64,000 nucleotides of DNA from Vibrio toranzoniae (lineage in GTDB: Bacteria > Pseudomonadota > Gammaproteobacteria > Enterobacterales > Vibrionaceae), in contig NZ_AP025514.1 in NCBI RefSeq assembly GCF_024347655.1, positions 248,001 through 312,000 of the forward strand, in the 5' to 3' direction. Position numbers and translations under genes: made by a program. The first letter of the stretch is position 1. The number at the start of each line of letters is the position of its first letter. Of the stretch, positions 1-9,036 are shown piece by piece. A model generated the notes under the pieces. It ran no database searches and had not been told where the DNA came from. It saw only the letters and a program-made list of their open reading frames with translations.

Positions 1-124
1 GCCACGGTGCAGGGTCTATTTCTAATACTTCGAGCAGTTTTGTCGGGTCAGAGATCGCATTCGATAGCTGTTTGAGCCAGTTTTGCTCAACAGATTCGAC
101 TTTTCGGGTTATGATATGCGGCAT
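1..124 (-). CDS. epmB: EF-P (R)-beta-lysylation pathway: lysine 2,3-aminomutase EpmB, N-terminal fragment
   Basis: The first 41 codons of a gene that runs off the left edge, so it is partial. The readable protein begins MPHIITRKVE and continues through LLEVLEIDPAPW, which matches the N-terminus of EpmB (YjeK). EpmB is a radical-SAM enzyme that makes (R)-beta-lysine for EF-P modification. The catalytic CxxxCxxC motif lies outside the window. It is divergent from efp with only 33 bp between the starts, as in many gammaproteobacteria, so the two probably share a promoter region. The identification rests on the N-terminal resemblance plus the efp neighbour. Confidence 0.8.
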   Translation of the reverse strand, partial: MPHIITRKVESVEQNWLKQLSNAISDPTKLLEVLEIDPAPW

Positions 125-157
125 TGAAATCAACTCAAAGATGTGTAAGAGGAAATC

Positions 158-724
158 ATGGCGTCAGTAAGCACCAATGAATTCAAAGGCGGTTTAAAAT
201 TCATGATGGATAACGAGCCTTGCTCAATTATCGAAAATGAATACGTTAAGCCGGGTAAAGGCCAAGCGTTTAACCGTGTAAAACTTCGTAAACTGCTGTC
301 AGGCAAAGTGTTAGAGAAAACATTTAAGTCAGGCGATACCGTAGAACTAGCCGACGTTATCGACGTTGAACTAGGCTACCTATACAGCGACGGCGAATTC
401 TACCACTTCATGAACAACGAAACATTCGAGCAAATCGCGGCTGATGCAAAAGCAGTGGGCGAAACAGCAAAATGGTTAGTTGAAAATGACGTTTGTACTC
501 TAACGTTGTGGAATGATAACCCTATCACAGTAACTCCACCAAACTTTGTTGAGATCGCAGTAACTGAAACCGATCCTGGCCTGAAAGGCGACACACAAGG
601 TACTGGCGGTAAGCCTGCAACTCTAGCAACTGGCGCGGTAGTTCGCGTACCTCTATTCATCGCAATCGGTGAAGTTGTTAAAGTTGATACTCGTACTGGC
701 GAATACGTTGGTCGTGTGAAGTAA
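158..724 (+). CDS. efp: Elongation factor P
   Basis: A 188-residue protein, the usual EF-P length. It relieves ribosomes stalled at polyproline stretches in the cytoplasm. The KOW-like N-terminal domain contains the loop PGKGQA with Lys34, the residue that EpmA/EpmB beta-lysylate in E. coli. The S1-like C-terminal part ([20 protein letters not shown], about residues 122-141) is also typical. A purine-rich AGAGGAAA lies just before the ATG. epmB lies divergently upstream and epmA is 4 kb downstream, so the modification system is nearly complete in this window. A rho-independent terminator follows directly. Confidence 0.97.
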   Translation: MASVSTNEFKGGLKFMMDNEPCSIIENEYVKPGKGQAFNRVKLRKLLSGKVLEKTFKSGDTVELADVIDVELGYLYSDGEFYHFMNNETFEQIAADAKAVGETAKWLVENDVCTLTLWNDNPITVTPPNFVEIAVTETDPGLKGDTQGTGGKPATLATGAVVRVPLFIAIGEVVKVDTRTGEYVGRVK

Positions 725-741
725 TTGACTTCAAGTATCTG

Positions 742-768
742 AAAAAGGTCGCTTAGGCGGCCTTTTTT
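742..768 (+). terminator. Rho-independent terminator of efp
   Basis: The stem AAGGTCGC / GCGGCCTT (one G-U pair) with loop TTAG is followed by a run of six T, 20 bp after the efp stop codon. Confidence 0.85.
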
Positions 769-825
769 GTCTCTGGAGATCGGGGAGAACCGAGCCAGAG
801 AGATATGAGATGCAACTAATAGCAA

Positions 826-858
826 AAAAGCAGAACAAGATAATCTTGTTCTGCTTTT
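826..858 (-). terminator. Terminator of the frd operon (bidirectional hairpin)
   Basis: A perfect 16-bp inverted repeat (AAAAGCAGAACAAGAT and its complement) with almost no loop. It has A and T tracts on both sides, so it can stop transcription from either strand. It lies 46 bp past the frdD stop codon. Confidence 0.8.
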
Positions 859-904
859 AGTTTTAGAGCTTCGAGGCTCGTTTACTCGAATTTCGAATCT
901 GCTT

Positions 905-1282
905 TTAAATCATAAAAATGAAAATAACAGACAATGCGCTAATTAGGCCTGCGAAGAAGTAGCAACCCACTTTACCCGCAACGCCGACGTGGAACTTAAG
1001 GTCGTGCATACCGTGATGAAGACGGTGCATGGCGTGCCACATTGGCAGTGCTAACGTGCCGATGATGAATAGCGCACCGATAATGCTGGTGGCAAATTCA
1101 GAGACACGTTCGTAGCTCATCGCGTTAGCGTCAATAATGCCCATTGGCACTAAGATGCCTAACACTAAAATCGTGATGGGTGTGATCATCGCGAACCATG
1201 TCCCGCCAGCGCCGAATAGGCCCCACCAGATTGGCTCGTCAGAACGTTTAGGAGCACGATTGACTTTGTAGTTTGTGTTCAT
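905..1282 (-). CDS. frdD: Fumarate reductase membrane anchor subunit D
   Basis: A 125-residue membrane protein with three hydrophobic segments (about 28-55, 64-85 and 100-124), the size and topology of FrdD. With FrdC it anchors the FrdAB catalytic dimer to the inner membrane and takes part in menaquinol oxidation. The segment [15 protein letters not shown] is rich in conserved histidines typical of the anchor. It is last in the frdABCD operon, 12 bp after frdC, and is followed by a strong hairpin terminator. Confidence 0.95.
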   Translation of the reverse strand: MNTNYKVNRAPKRSDEPIWWGLFGAGGTWFAMITPITILVLGILVPMGIIDANAMSYERVSEFATSIIGALFIIGTLALPMWHAMHRLHHGMHDLKFHVGVAGKVGCYFFAGLISALSVIFIFMI

Positions 1283-1294
1283 AACGAAAGCTCC

Positions 1295-1678
1295 TTACAC
1301 CACAATGAGAACGATTAAAGAAATAAAAGCCACCGCTGCCCACTGAGTCAGAACGATGATTCTTTTGTCCACCAATTTGCCTTTAAGACGAATTGGCATC
1401 ACTTGAGGCATCATGCTGAAGAAGGTTTGAGCGTGCATTAAGCTACCAAGTAGTGCCACGATATTAATACCTATAACAACAGGGTTCGCCATAAAGCTCA
1501 ACCAACCTGCCCACGCTTCAGGGCCCTTCACTAGTGCACCCAAACCGAAGGTTAGGAATACAGTGAACAGAATCAAAGGCAGTACCGTTGCTTCACGTAG
1601 CATGTAGAAGCGGTAGAAGGGGTGGTTGCTCCACCATGTTCTCTTCATCTCACGAACATAAGGCTTACGATTGCTCAT
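1295..1678 (-). CDS. frdC: Fumarate reductase membrane anchor subunit C
   Basis: FrdC, 127 residues from the start MSNRKPYVREMKRTWW, with three membrane segments. I chose this ATG over an upstream in-frame one at 1756 for two reasons: it has a GGAGG ribosome site 6 bases upstream, and the longer form would overlap frdB by 77 bases with a sequence not found in the family. The Shine-Dalgarno sequence lies inside the last codons of frdB, so translation is probably coupled. The N-terminal basic stretch before the first membrane helix is characteristic. Confidence 0.95.
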   Translation of the reverse strand: MSNRKPYVREMKRTWWSNHPFYRFYMLREATVLPLILFTVFLTFGLGALVKGPEAWAGWLSFMANPVVIGINIVALLGSLMHAQTFFSMMPQVMPIRLKGKLVDKRIIVLTQWAAVAFISLIVLIVV

Positions 1679-1679
1679 A

Positions 1680-2444
1680 CTATGCCTCCTCTGCTGTTTT
1701 AACTTGTGATCCATCAGGCTTGAACATCGAAATAACGAAGTCCATTGAAGACTCAACTTTACCTTGGTTCACGGCCGCTGCTGGGTCTACTTTTTTCGGA
1801 CACACTTCAGAACAGTAACCGACGAACGTACAGCCCCAAGCGCCGTTTTCACCGTTGATAAGCGGCATACGTTCAGCTTTACCGTTGTCACGGCTATCGA
1901 GGTTGTAACGGTGAGCAAGAGTCAGTGCCGCAGGGCCGATGAACTCAGGGTTTAGACCAAACTGAGGACACGCTGCGTAACAAAGACCACAGTTGATACA
2001 ACCAGCGAACTGTTTGTATTTCGCCATTTGCTCTGGAGTCTGAATGTTAGTGCCGTCTTCAGGCTTACGATCGTTACCAATGATATAAGGTTTGATCGCT
2101 TCAAGGCGCTCGATGAACGGCGTCATGTCGACAATCAAATCTTTCTCGATAGGGAAGTTCGCCAGTGGTTCGATCGTTAGGCCATTAGGATAGTCACGTA
2201 AGAAGCTCTTACACGCGAGTTTTGGCACACCATCAACCATGATGCCGCAAGAGCCACAGATCGCCATACGACAAGACCAGCGGTAAGAGAGGTCTTTATC
2301 TTGGTAGTCTTTGATATAACCAATCGCATCAAGTACTGACATAGTGTCATCAAAAGGCACTTCGAAAGTCTGCATATGAGGTTCTGCATCTTTCTCTGGA
2401 TCGTAGCGCAGGATGTTTACTTTTTGGATACGGTTCGCTGACAT
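1680..2444 (-). CDS. frdB: Fumarate reductase iron-sulfur subunit
   Basis: A 254-residue electron-transfer subunit. Cys58, Cys63, Cys66 and Cys78 form the [2Fe-2S] ferredoxin-like site. Two C-terminal clusters of cysteines ([12 protein letters not shown] and [15 protein letters not shown]) bind the [4Fe-4S] and [3Fe-4S] centres that pass electrons from menaquinol to FrdA. Its ATG overlaps the frdA stop codon by one base (TAATG), a typical coupled arrangement. The C-terminal 15 residues are variable and carry the frdC ribosome site at the DNA level. Confidence 0.97.
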   Translation of the reverse strand: MSANRIQKVNILRYDPEKDAEPHMQTFEVPFDDTMSVLDAIGYIKDYQDKDLSYRWSCRMAICGSCGIMVDGVPKLACKSFLRDYPNGLTIEPLANFPIEKDLIVDMTPFIERLEAIKPYIIGNDRKPEDGTNIQTPEQMAKYKQFAGCINCGLCYAACPQFGLNPEFIGPAALTLAHRYNLDSRDNGKAERMPLINGENGAWGCTFVGYCSEVCPKKVDPAAAVNQGKVESSMDFVISMFKPDGSQVKTAEEA

Positions 2445-4282
2445 TATGCTTGCTCCTCTTCACGCTTGTCGTTTGCCTCAGCGGCTTTTTCTGCTGCTGC
2501 GGCTTTCTCTGCGGCTTCACCGTACAAACGCGCTTTCGGTTGAGACTTAGTAATCTTCACATCGCTGTAGTCGATGGTTGGTGCTGAGTCTTCTTGGTAG
2601 AAAGAAAGCGTGTGTTTGAGGAAGTTCACGTCGTCACGCTCTGTGCAGTTGTCATCCAAACGTTGGTGTGCACCACGAGACTCTTTACGAAGAATCGCGG
2701 AGTGAACCATCGCTTCTGCCACTTCAAGGCCGTAACCCACTTCGATAGCGTAAAGTAGGTCAGTGTTGAACACTTTGCCTTTGTCTTTAATGCTGATCTT
2801 CTTATAGCGCGCTTTCAGTTCAGTGAGCTTGTCGATGGTTTCTTGCATCAAGTCTTCTTGACGGTAGATACCACAACCCGCTTCCATGGTGTGACCCATT
2901 TCAGTACGGATATCAGCCCAGTTCTCATCGCCTTCTTGGTTCAAGATACCAGCGATGCGATCTTCAACCGCTTTCACTTGCTTAGCGATAGACTCTTCAT
3001 TCCAACCTTTGAATTCCGCGGCGCGTTTCACGGCGTGTTCACCGGCTACGCGGCCAAATACCACGAACTCAGCCAGAGAGTTAGAACCTAGGCGGTTTGC
3101 ACCGTGTAGGCCAACTGACGCACATTCACCCACAGCGAATAGGCCTTTAATGCGAGTTTCACACGTGCCGTTGGTTTCAATACCCCCCATGGTGTAGTGA
3201 ACCGTCGGACGAATTGGGATTGGCTCTTTTGCAGGGTCAACGTTGACGTACGCTTTTGCTAGCTCACAGATGAACGGAAGACGCTCTTGCAGGTACTCTT
3301 CACCCAGGTGGCGAAGATCAAGGTGTACGACATCACCAAGCGGGTGCTTGATGGTGTTGCCTTTCTGCTGCTCGTGCCAGAATGCTTGAGAAACTTTGTC
3401 GCGAGGACCCAGTTCCATGTATTTGTTCTTCGGCTCGCCCACTGGAGTTTCAGGGCCCATGCCGTAATCTTGCAGGTAACGGTAGCCGTTCTTGTTGACG
3501 ATGATACCGCCTTCACCACGACAACCTTCGGTCATCAAGATACCAGTGCCCGGTAGGCCTGTTGGGTGGTATTGAACAAACTCCATATCACGCAGTGGCA
3601 CACCGTGGCGATAAGCCATAGCCATACCGTCGCCCGTTACGATGCCGCCGTTGGTGTTACAGTGGTAAACACGACCTGCGCCACCGGTTGCTAACACAAC
3701 GGATTTTGCTTTGATGGTAACAAGCTCACCTTCAGACATATGAATCGCGATAAGGCCTTGAACTTCGCCTTCTTCAGCGTCGCTCTTGTTTTCTACGAGA
3801 AGGTCCACCACAAAGTACTCATCAAATCGTTTGATGTTGTCGTACTTCATCGAAGTCTGGAACAGAGTATGAAGCATGTGGAAGCCGGTTTTATCCGCTG
3901 CGAACCACGTTCTCTCTACCTTCATACCGCCGAATCGGCGCACGTTTACTTCCCCGTTTTCTTTACGACTCCATGGGCAGCCCCACTGCTCCATTTGGAT
4001 CATTTCACGAGTCGAGTTTTCAACAAAGTATTCAACAACATCCTGTTCACATAGCCAGTCGCCACCGCCAACCGTATCGTTGAAGTGGTTATCTAGGCTA
4101 TCTTCGTCCTTAATTACTGCTGCTGAACCGCCTTCTGCCGCTACCGTGTGCGAACGCATTGGGTAAACTTTAGAAATCAGTGCTACTTCCAGTTCAGGAT
4201 TAGCTTCAGCCGCTGCAATTGCTGTACGAAGACCAGCGCCGCCTGCGCCGATGACTGCGATATCTGTGGTAATTGTCTTCAC
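2444..4282 (-). CDS. frdA: Fumarate reductase flavoprotein subunit
   Basis: The catalytic subunit (612 residues) reduces fumarate to succinate in anaerobic respiration. The N-terminal FAD dinucleotide fold reads [18 protein letters not shown]. The covalent-FAD histidine region reads [10 protein letters not shown], and the active-site region [10 protein letters not shown] is present. The C-terminal tail is Ala/Glu/Lys-rich and a little longer than in enterics. It is first gene of frdABCD, and the upstream 480 bp carries a CRP-like site. FrdA rather than SdhA is indicated by the two separate small anchors and the operon order. Confidence 0.97.
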   Translation of the reverse strand: MKTITTDIAVIGAGGAGLRTAIAAAEANPELEVALISKVYPMRSHTVAAEGGSAAVIKDEDSLDNHFNDTVGGGDWLCEQDVVEYFVENSTREMIQMEQWGCPWSRKENGEVNVRRFGGMKVERTWFAADKTGFHMLHTLFQTSMKYDNIKRFDEYFVVDLLVENKSDAEEGEVQGLIAIHMSEGELVTIKAKSVVLATGGAGRVYHCNTNGGIVTGDGMAMAYRHGVPLRDMEFVQYHPTGLPGTGILMTEGCRGEGGIIVNKNGYRYLQDYGMGPETPVGEPKNKYMELGPRDKVSQAFWHEQQKGNTIKHPLGDVVHLDLRHLGEEYLQERLPFICELAKAYVNVDPAKEPIPIRPTVHYTMGGIETNGTCETRIKGLFAVGECASVGLHGANRLGSNSLAEFVVFGRVAGEHAVKRAAEFKGWNEESIAKQVKAVEDRIAGILNQEGDENWADIRTEMGHTMEAGCGIYRQEDLMQETIDKLTELKARYKKISIKDKGKVFNTDLLYAIEVGYGLEVAEAMVHSAILRKESRGAHQRLDDNCTERDDVNFLKHTLSFYQEDSAPTIDYSDVKITKSQPKARLYGEAAEKAAAAEKAAEANDKREEEQA

Positions 4283-4765
4283 AGTTATTCTCCAGTGTGA
4301 TGCGGAGTATTCCGCTTGTTATTATAAAAAGCTTATTGATCGTACTGACTGATTGGTAGCTCTTACTAATTGAAAGCACGTAAACGGCATCAACCGATCA
4401 TCACCCCTAAGCCTTAAGTGGTAGGTTCAGTGTAAGAGAGGATGGTCTTTGAAAAGTTGATGTATTTGGGTTTTTAGGTCGGTAATGCATATGGAAGCAT
4501 AGAATTTATAGGTTATGTGACTGCAATCACGGCAATGAACTATTGATAGCGTTCCTCTTACAAGGCGTGCGTTAACAGCTTGTTGAGTATGGTTTTCGTT
4601 ATCAATATTCTCACTGTGCCAACATCGATAAATGTGCTGTAGTACGTGATTATCTTGCTTCATCAAAACAACACACTGGTTTAATAAGGCAAAGATAGAA
4701 GCTTACAAAAGAGGCGAAAAGTGGTAATTTTCGTCGCCTATCATTCAGTAATATGGAACTCGATA
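4283..4765. other. Intergenic region between divergent frdA and epmA
   Basis: About 480 bp of regulatory DNA. It contains one good CRP-like palindrome (4516-4531). I found no convincing FNR box (TTGAT-N4-ATCAA). A weak open frame on the minus strand across this stretch (4427-4666) has no ribosome site and was not called. Confidence 0.6.
4516..4531. promoter_or_regulatory. CRP-like binding site
   Basis: TGTGACTGCAATCACG matches the CRP consensus TGTGA-N6-TCACA in nine of ten conserved bases. It is 234 bp upstream of frdA and 235 bp upstream of epmA, so which gene it serves is not clear. Confidence 0.5.
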
Positions 4766-5737
4766 ATGCACTCCACATGGCAACCGGCCGCCACCATTAA
4801 GCAGTTAAAGCAACGTGCTGATATCCTTCATCAAATCCGCCAATTTTTTGCAGAGCGAGACGTGATGGAGGTGGATACGCCTGCGATGAGCCACGCCACG
4901 GTGACGGATGTGCATTTACATACTTTTAAAACAGAGTTTGTAGGGCCAGGTTATGCGCAAGGACAACCCCTGTTCTTTATGACAAGCCCAGAGTTTCATA
5001 TGAAACGACTGTTAGCGGCGGGCAGTGGCTGTATTTACCAAATTTGTAAGTCTTTTCGTAATGAAGAGAACGGCCGTTACCACAACCCTGAATTTACGAT
5101 GCTGGAGTGGTATCGAGTGGGGTTTGATCATCATAACTTGATGGACGAGATGGATTTGCTACTGCAACAGGTTCTAAAATCAGGTGTCGCAGAGCGAATG
5201 ACTTATCAACAAGCTTTTATTGATGTGCTCGGTGTGTGTCCACTGGAAGACTCGATGGCGACTTTAAAGCAAGCTGCAGCGAAACTGGGTCTTAGTGATA
5301 TTGCGGAACCTGAAGGAGATCGCGATACCTTACTGCAATTGCTGTTCAGCGTGGGTGTTGAAGACAAGATTGGTCAAACAGTGCCTGCGTTTGTTTATGA
5401 TTTCCCGGCTTCGCAAGCGGCGTTAGCTAAGATCAATCCTGATGATTCACGAGTGGCGGATCGCTTTGAGGTGTATTTCAAAGGTATCGAGTTGGCCAAT
5501 GGCTTCCATGAGTTAGACAAACCACAAGAGCAACTGCAACGTTTTGAAGATGACAATGCCAAACGTCTCGAGATGGGTTTAGCGCCTCAACCGATTGATC
5601 ATCACTTGATTGAGGCATTAACAGCAGGCTTACCCGATTGTGCGGGTGTGGCGTTAGGTATCGACAGGCTGATCATGCTGGCTTTGGGTTATGACCATAT
5701 CGATGATGTGACCGCTTTCCCGTTCCCGCGTTCTTAG
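4766..5737 (+). CDS. epmA: EF-P lysine ligase EpmA (PoxA/GenX)
   Basis: A 323-residue truncated class II lysyl-tRNA synthetase paralogue that attaches beta-lysine to EF-P instead of tRNA. The class II motifs are visible: motif 2 [20 protein letters not shown] and motif 3 [15 protein letters not shown]. There is no N-terminal anticodon-binding domain, which distinguishes it from LysS. The start [12 protein letters not shown] was chosen because it aligns with known EpmA N-termini; the upstream in-frame start at 4721 would add 15 unrelated residues. It is divergent from frdA, as in E. coli. Confidence 0.96.
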   Translation: MHSTWQPAATIKQLKQRADILHQIRQFFAERDVMEVDTPAMSHATVTDVHLHTFKTEFVGPGYAQGQPLFFMTSPEFHMKRLLAAGSGCIYQICKSFRNEENGRYHNPEFTMLEWYRVGFDHHNLMDEMDLLLQQVLKSGVAERMTYQQAFIDVLGVCPLEDSMATLKQAAAKLGLSDIAEPEGDRDTLLQLLFSVGVEDKIGQTVPAFVYDFPASQAALAKINPDDSRVADRFEVYFKGIELANGFHELDKPQEQLQRFEDDNAKRLEMGLAPQPIDHHLIEALTAGLPDCAGVALGIDRLIMLALGYDHIDDVTAFPFPRS

Positions 5738-5818
5738 CTTTCTGTTTTTACTGAGAGTTAATCGTCATTAGCTATTAACCATTAGCTCTCAGCTTCGAAT
5801 CCGCTTCACTAGCTAACT

Positions 5819-5882
5819 AGAATTCCAGTGCCCACTAGCTGACCAGAATACCAGTGCCCACTAGCTGACCAGAATACCAGTA
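5819..5882. repeat. 26-bp tandem repeat overlapping the 3' end of the transporter gene
   Basis: About 2.5 copies of a 26-bp unit (5819-5844, 5845-5870, partial 5871-5882), one mismatch apart. On the minus strand the unit encodes the last residues TGILVS plus stop of the neighbouring transporter, so the gene's own 3' end has been duplicated downstream of its stop codon. Confidence 0.85.
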
Positions 5883-6748
5883 CCAAGTACGGCAACAATG
5901 GCACCGATCCAAGCATAAGCATTCGGCCTCCGCTTGCTGTAAAGCCACAGTATCGGTAACAACATGATGGGTGTGGTTGATGACAGTAGAGCGACCATGC
6001 CAACATTGCCTTCCTGCAGTGCATACAAGATCAGTGTCATTCCCAGCGCCATCGCTAAAAATCCATTAACCGCGGTGATGGCGAATATCTGTCCATTCAT
6101 CGGATTCAGTGCTCGCGAATGCTTGGCTCCGGTTAAGCGAAATAGTGAGTGAGCAATAAAGGCGGTGATCATTCGAATCGCTGAAGCAGCAACTGGGTCA
6201 ATCTCGGTTTGCATGATAGGTTTTGCAATGATGCCACCCAGCGCTTGGCAAATCGCGGCGGTAATGCCTAGAGCGACACCAACCCACACTGTGCCCTTGA
6301 TGGTTTCGAGTTGGTTTTGAGATTGACCTCGTCGACCAAAGAAGATTGCCGTTAACACACCACTAAACACCAACGCTGAGCCAATCAGCTCCATCGAAGT
6401 CATGCTTTCACTAAACAGGAAGTAACCAAGAATGGCGGAGAATACGGCGTGGCACGAGAACAGCAAACCCGCTTGGCGTGGCCCCATTCGGTTTAAACAG
6501 GCAAATAGGGCGGTATCGCCAATGAAGATACCAATGAGGCCAGAAAGCATCATGGGTGTCACTAGGTCGGCCTCGACACTTGCCCAGCCACCGGTAAACC
6601 AAGCCATGCTTGATAAGATGACCGCAGTGCAACCCATGCGCCAGCGGCTATAGGCGAAAGAACCTAAATGTTGAGCCGGTTTTACTGACATTAAGCTCGC
6701 GATCGCCCAAAGAAAAGCGGCCGCTAGAGCTAACCATTCAAATCCCAT
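5861..6748 (-). CDS. EamA/DMT family transporter
   Basis: A 295-residue inner-membrane protein with about ten hydrophobic helices arranged as two EamA repeats. It belongs to the drug/metabolite transporter superfamily, whose members export amino acids, metabolites or drugs; the substrate cannot be read from sequence. The start MGFEWLALAAAFLWAIASL is preferred over an earlier in-frame ATG at 6799 because it begins the first helix and has AAGGAT upstream. The last codons are part of a 26-bp tandem repeat that continues past the stop. It stands alone between epmA (convergent) and a chemoreceptor gene. Confidence 0.85.
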   Translation of the reverse strand: MGFEWLALAAAFLWAIASLMSVKPAQHLGSFAYSRWRMGCTAVILSSMAWFTGGWASVEADLVTPMMLSGLIGIFIGDTALFACLNRMGPRQAGLLFSCHAVFSAILGYFLFSESMTSMELIGSALVFSGVLTAIFFGRRGQSQNQLETIKGTVWVGVALGITAAICQALGGIIAKPIMQTEIDPVAASAIRMITAFIAHSLFRLTGAKHSRALNPMNGQIFAITAVNGFLAMALGMTLILYALQEGNVGMVALLSSTTPIMLLPILWLYSKRRPNAYAWIGAIVAVLGTGILVS

Positions 6749-6896
6749 GTCATTAACATCCTTGTGTCTGGGATAAATTAGCTCATCAATATGCATCAAA
6801 CCGAACGGAGAACAAAGTGATTCTTAACAAAAGAACCAGAACGTTTACAGTTCGGCTTAGCTTGGTTCGGCTTAGCTTGATGTGATCAATTACGCT

Positions 6897-8777
6897 TTAC
6901 ACTTTAAAGCGCTCCACATCTTGGCGCATCGACTGTGCAGCACGGCTCATTTCGTTTGAGCTATTGCGACTGCTTTCTGCTTGCTGTGCAAGATCGTCAG
7001 AGGCATCTTTGATCCCTTGTGTATTGCGGCTGATGTCTTCGCTTACGGCGCGCTGTTCTTCTGCGGCACTGGCAATTTGCAGCGCCATGTCGTTGATTTC
7101 AGTGATCGCTTGGGTGATTTTAGTGAGGCTGCCATGGGCTTGCTCTGCGAAGCCAACACTATTTTCCGCCAACTGAGTGCTGGTGGTCATGCTGTCAACG
7201 GCATGTTCGGTATTCTTCTGCAGCGTATCAATCATCTCGCGGATCTCTTCTGTTGATCCATGAGTCCTTTGACTTAACACGCGAACTTCATCGGCGACCA
7301 CAGCAAATCCACGGCCTTGTTCACCCGCACGAGCGGCTTCAATGGCGGCATTCAATGCCAACAGGTTGGTTTGCTCGGCAATGCCTTGAATGGTCGACAG
7401 GATCTGGTTGATGCTCTGAGCGTTACTCTCTAATTCTCGAATCACATTGGCGGCGTCTTCAACTTGTGTCGCCAAGCCGGTAATGGCATCACGGTTTTGT
7501 TGAATAACCTCTTGGCCTTCATTACAAGCGGTAGCTGACGCTTGAGAAGCGGATGCGGTTAGTTCAGCATGGCTGGCCACTTCTGCGGCGGTGGCCGACA
7601 TTTCATGAATCGCGGTCGCAATCTGGGTGATGTCATTTTGTTGATTCTCAACGCGAATTGAAGATTGGGTAGCCAGTTGATTGGCTTTTTCTGAATGATT
7701 GTTGAGATCGTGGCTGTGTTCTATCACGCCCTTAAGCATGCTTTGCATTTGGCTTAAGAACTGGTTGACGAGCTCGGCAAGTTTGCCAATTTCGTCCATG
7801 CGTTTGATATCGATTCGCTGAGTGAGATCGCCTCTGCCTTGAGCGAGTTGGGTCAGCGCTTCAGACAATGTTTGCAATGGATAGAGTAAGCGGTTGATGA
7901 CGATGGTGCTCGCAATTGAAATGACGATGTACAAAATGAAAGAAGTCAGCGTGATAAATTGAATGGCATCGGATACCGCAGAAAAGGCCATTGCTTTATC
8001 GATAACAATGCCGAGTGACCAGTTGGTATTTGGAACGTTGGCAATGTAGACCATTTTATCCCCTTGGCCCGGCCAAGTAAGCGTGGTGATCATTTGGTTT
8101 TTAATCAGTTGCGAAACTCGGTTTGCCGTTAACTCTGGGTTCAAACTCGTCAAGGGTTTTTGGCTGAGCGCTTCATCACTGTAGGCAACGATGTTGTTGT
8201 TGCCATCGACTAAAAAGGCGAAGCCATCGTTCTCGAGTTTTACATTAAGCACCGTATCAATGATGCTGGTTACGGTTAAATCTGCCGCGAGAACACCTTG
8301 TCTTTCCCCATTGAATGCTTTCGCAAAGCTAATGACAATGCTGCCATCAAAATCTTGATAGGGTTCGGTAATGATGAGATCGGACGTTGCGTTGGCATCT
8401 TGATACCAAGGGCGAGTGCGAGGATCGTAGCCTGCTGGCCAATCTTCCCCTTTGTCGCCATAAGCAATAGTGCCGTCGCTGAATCCTGCATAAACAGACA
8501 GGAATTGTCCGGCTTGTTTGGTGATTAACAACTCGCGGTCAGAGTTATTACTGTTGGAAACAGTAGCTTCATTGGCCAGCATCATATCACTGCGAATGGA
8601 GAGCCAATCGGCAATGTAATTCGTGGTGCCGACACTCACATTTTTCATTTCTTGGTTGATCGCAATTTCAGTCTCTTGATTAAGCTGATTCACTGATATC
8701 CAAGCTTGAGCGCCACTTACGACGGCGATAATAACCGCGATTGCGATCTGAATTTTAAATTTAATAGTATGTCTCAA
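6897..8777 (-). CDS. Methyl-accepting chemotaxis protein with dCache sensor domain
   Basis: A 626-residue chemoreceptor. Helix 1 (about 7-29) is followed by a periplasmic double-Cache domain with the ligand-site motif DPRTRPWYQDA and a downstream EPYQDFDGS. This pattern resembles amino-acid-binding dCache_1 domains (known family; the ligand here is inferred only). Helix 2 (about 270-295) leads into a HAMP domain (PLQTLSEALTQLAQGRGDLT) and a cytoplasmic signalling domain with the conserved hairpin tip EQTNLLALNAAIEAARAGEQ. There is no C-terminal CheR/CheB pentapeptide. It is monocistronic. Confidence 0.92.
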   Translation of the reverse strand: MRHTIKFKIQIAIAVIIAVVSGAQAWISVNQLNQETEIAINQEMKNVSVGTTNYIADWLSIRSDMMLANEATVSNSNNSDRELLITKQAGQFLSVYAGFSDGTIAYGDKGEDWPAGYDPRTRPWYQDANATSDLIITEPYQDFDGSIVISFAKAFNGERQGVLAADLTVTSIIDTVLNVKLENDGFAFLVDGNNNIVAYSDEALSQKPLTSLNPELTANRVSQLIKNQMITTLTWPGQGDKMVYIANVPNTNWSLGIVIDKAMAFSAVSDAIQFITLTSFILYIVISIASTIVINRLLYPLQTLSEALTQLAQGRGDLTQRIDIKRMDEIGKLAELVNQFLSQMQSMLKGVIEHSHDLNNHSEKANQLATQSSIRVENQQNDITQIATAIHEMSATAAEVASHAELTASASQASATACNEGQEVIQQNRDAITGLATQVEDAANVIRELESNAQSINQILSTIQGIAEQTNLLALNAAIEAARAGEQGRGFAVVADEVRVLSQRTHGSTEEIREMIDTLQKNTEHAVDSMTTSTQLAENSVGFAEQAHGSLTKITQAITEINDMALQIASAAEEQRAVSEDISRNTQGIKDASDDLAQQAESSRNSSNEMSRAAQSMRQDVERFKV

Positions 8778-8910
8778 GGTCTATTCCTCCCTTTTTAGAC
8801 AAAACGCGAATTAAAGTGACGTACTTGATATTGCAATGATGTGTTACTGGTACGTGTATAGTGTCGTTATATGAAGTGTTATAAATGTGTTTAAAATCAA
8901 AAATTTAAAA

Positions 8911-8956
8911 ATAATTGTGATTTTTTTAATAAACAGTGAAGTGAAATCACAATTAT
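8911..8956. repeat. 13-bp perfect inverted repeat upstream of the chemoreceptor gene
   Basis: ATAATTGTGATTT and its exact complement AAATCACAATTAT are separated by 20 bp, 134 bp upstream of the chemoreceptor start. The arms carry TGTGA/TCACA half sites, but the spacing is not that of a CRP operator. Role unknown. Confidence 0.6.
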
Positions 8957-8977
8957 CTATCGATTAGAACTTGATAA

Positions 8978-9016
8978 GCCCTCCAGATACGAAATAACGA
9001 TGGCTATCTGGAGGGC
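8978..9016. terminator. Strong hairpin downstream of the SLC13 gene
   Basis: The 12-bp stem GCCCTCCAGATA / TATCTGGAGGGC has a 15-base loop, 20 bp past the SLC13 stop on the minus strand. It has no long T tract, so it may be a weak terminator or an mRNA 3'-end stabiliser. Confidence 0.45.
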
Positions 9017-9036
9017 GGTGATAAGAAGTTAACGCG

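Noticed and set aside
400-825. 141-codon frame antisense to efp
   Set aside because: It lies opposite the highly conserved efp and covers its terminator; a shadow frame.
4427-4666. 79-codon open frame on the minus strand between frdA and epmA
   Set aside because: It starts with TTG/ATG without a ribosome site, has odd composition and covers a good CRP-like site, so it is more likely regulatory DNA.
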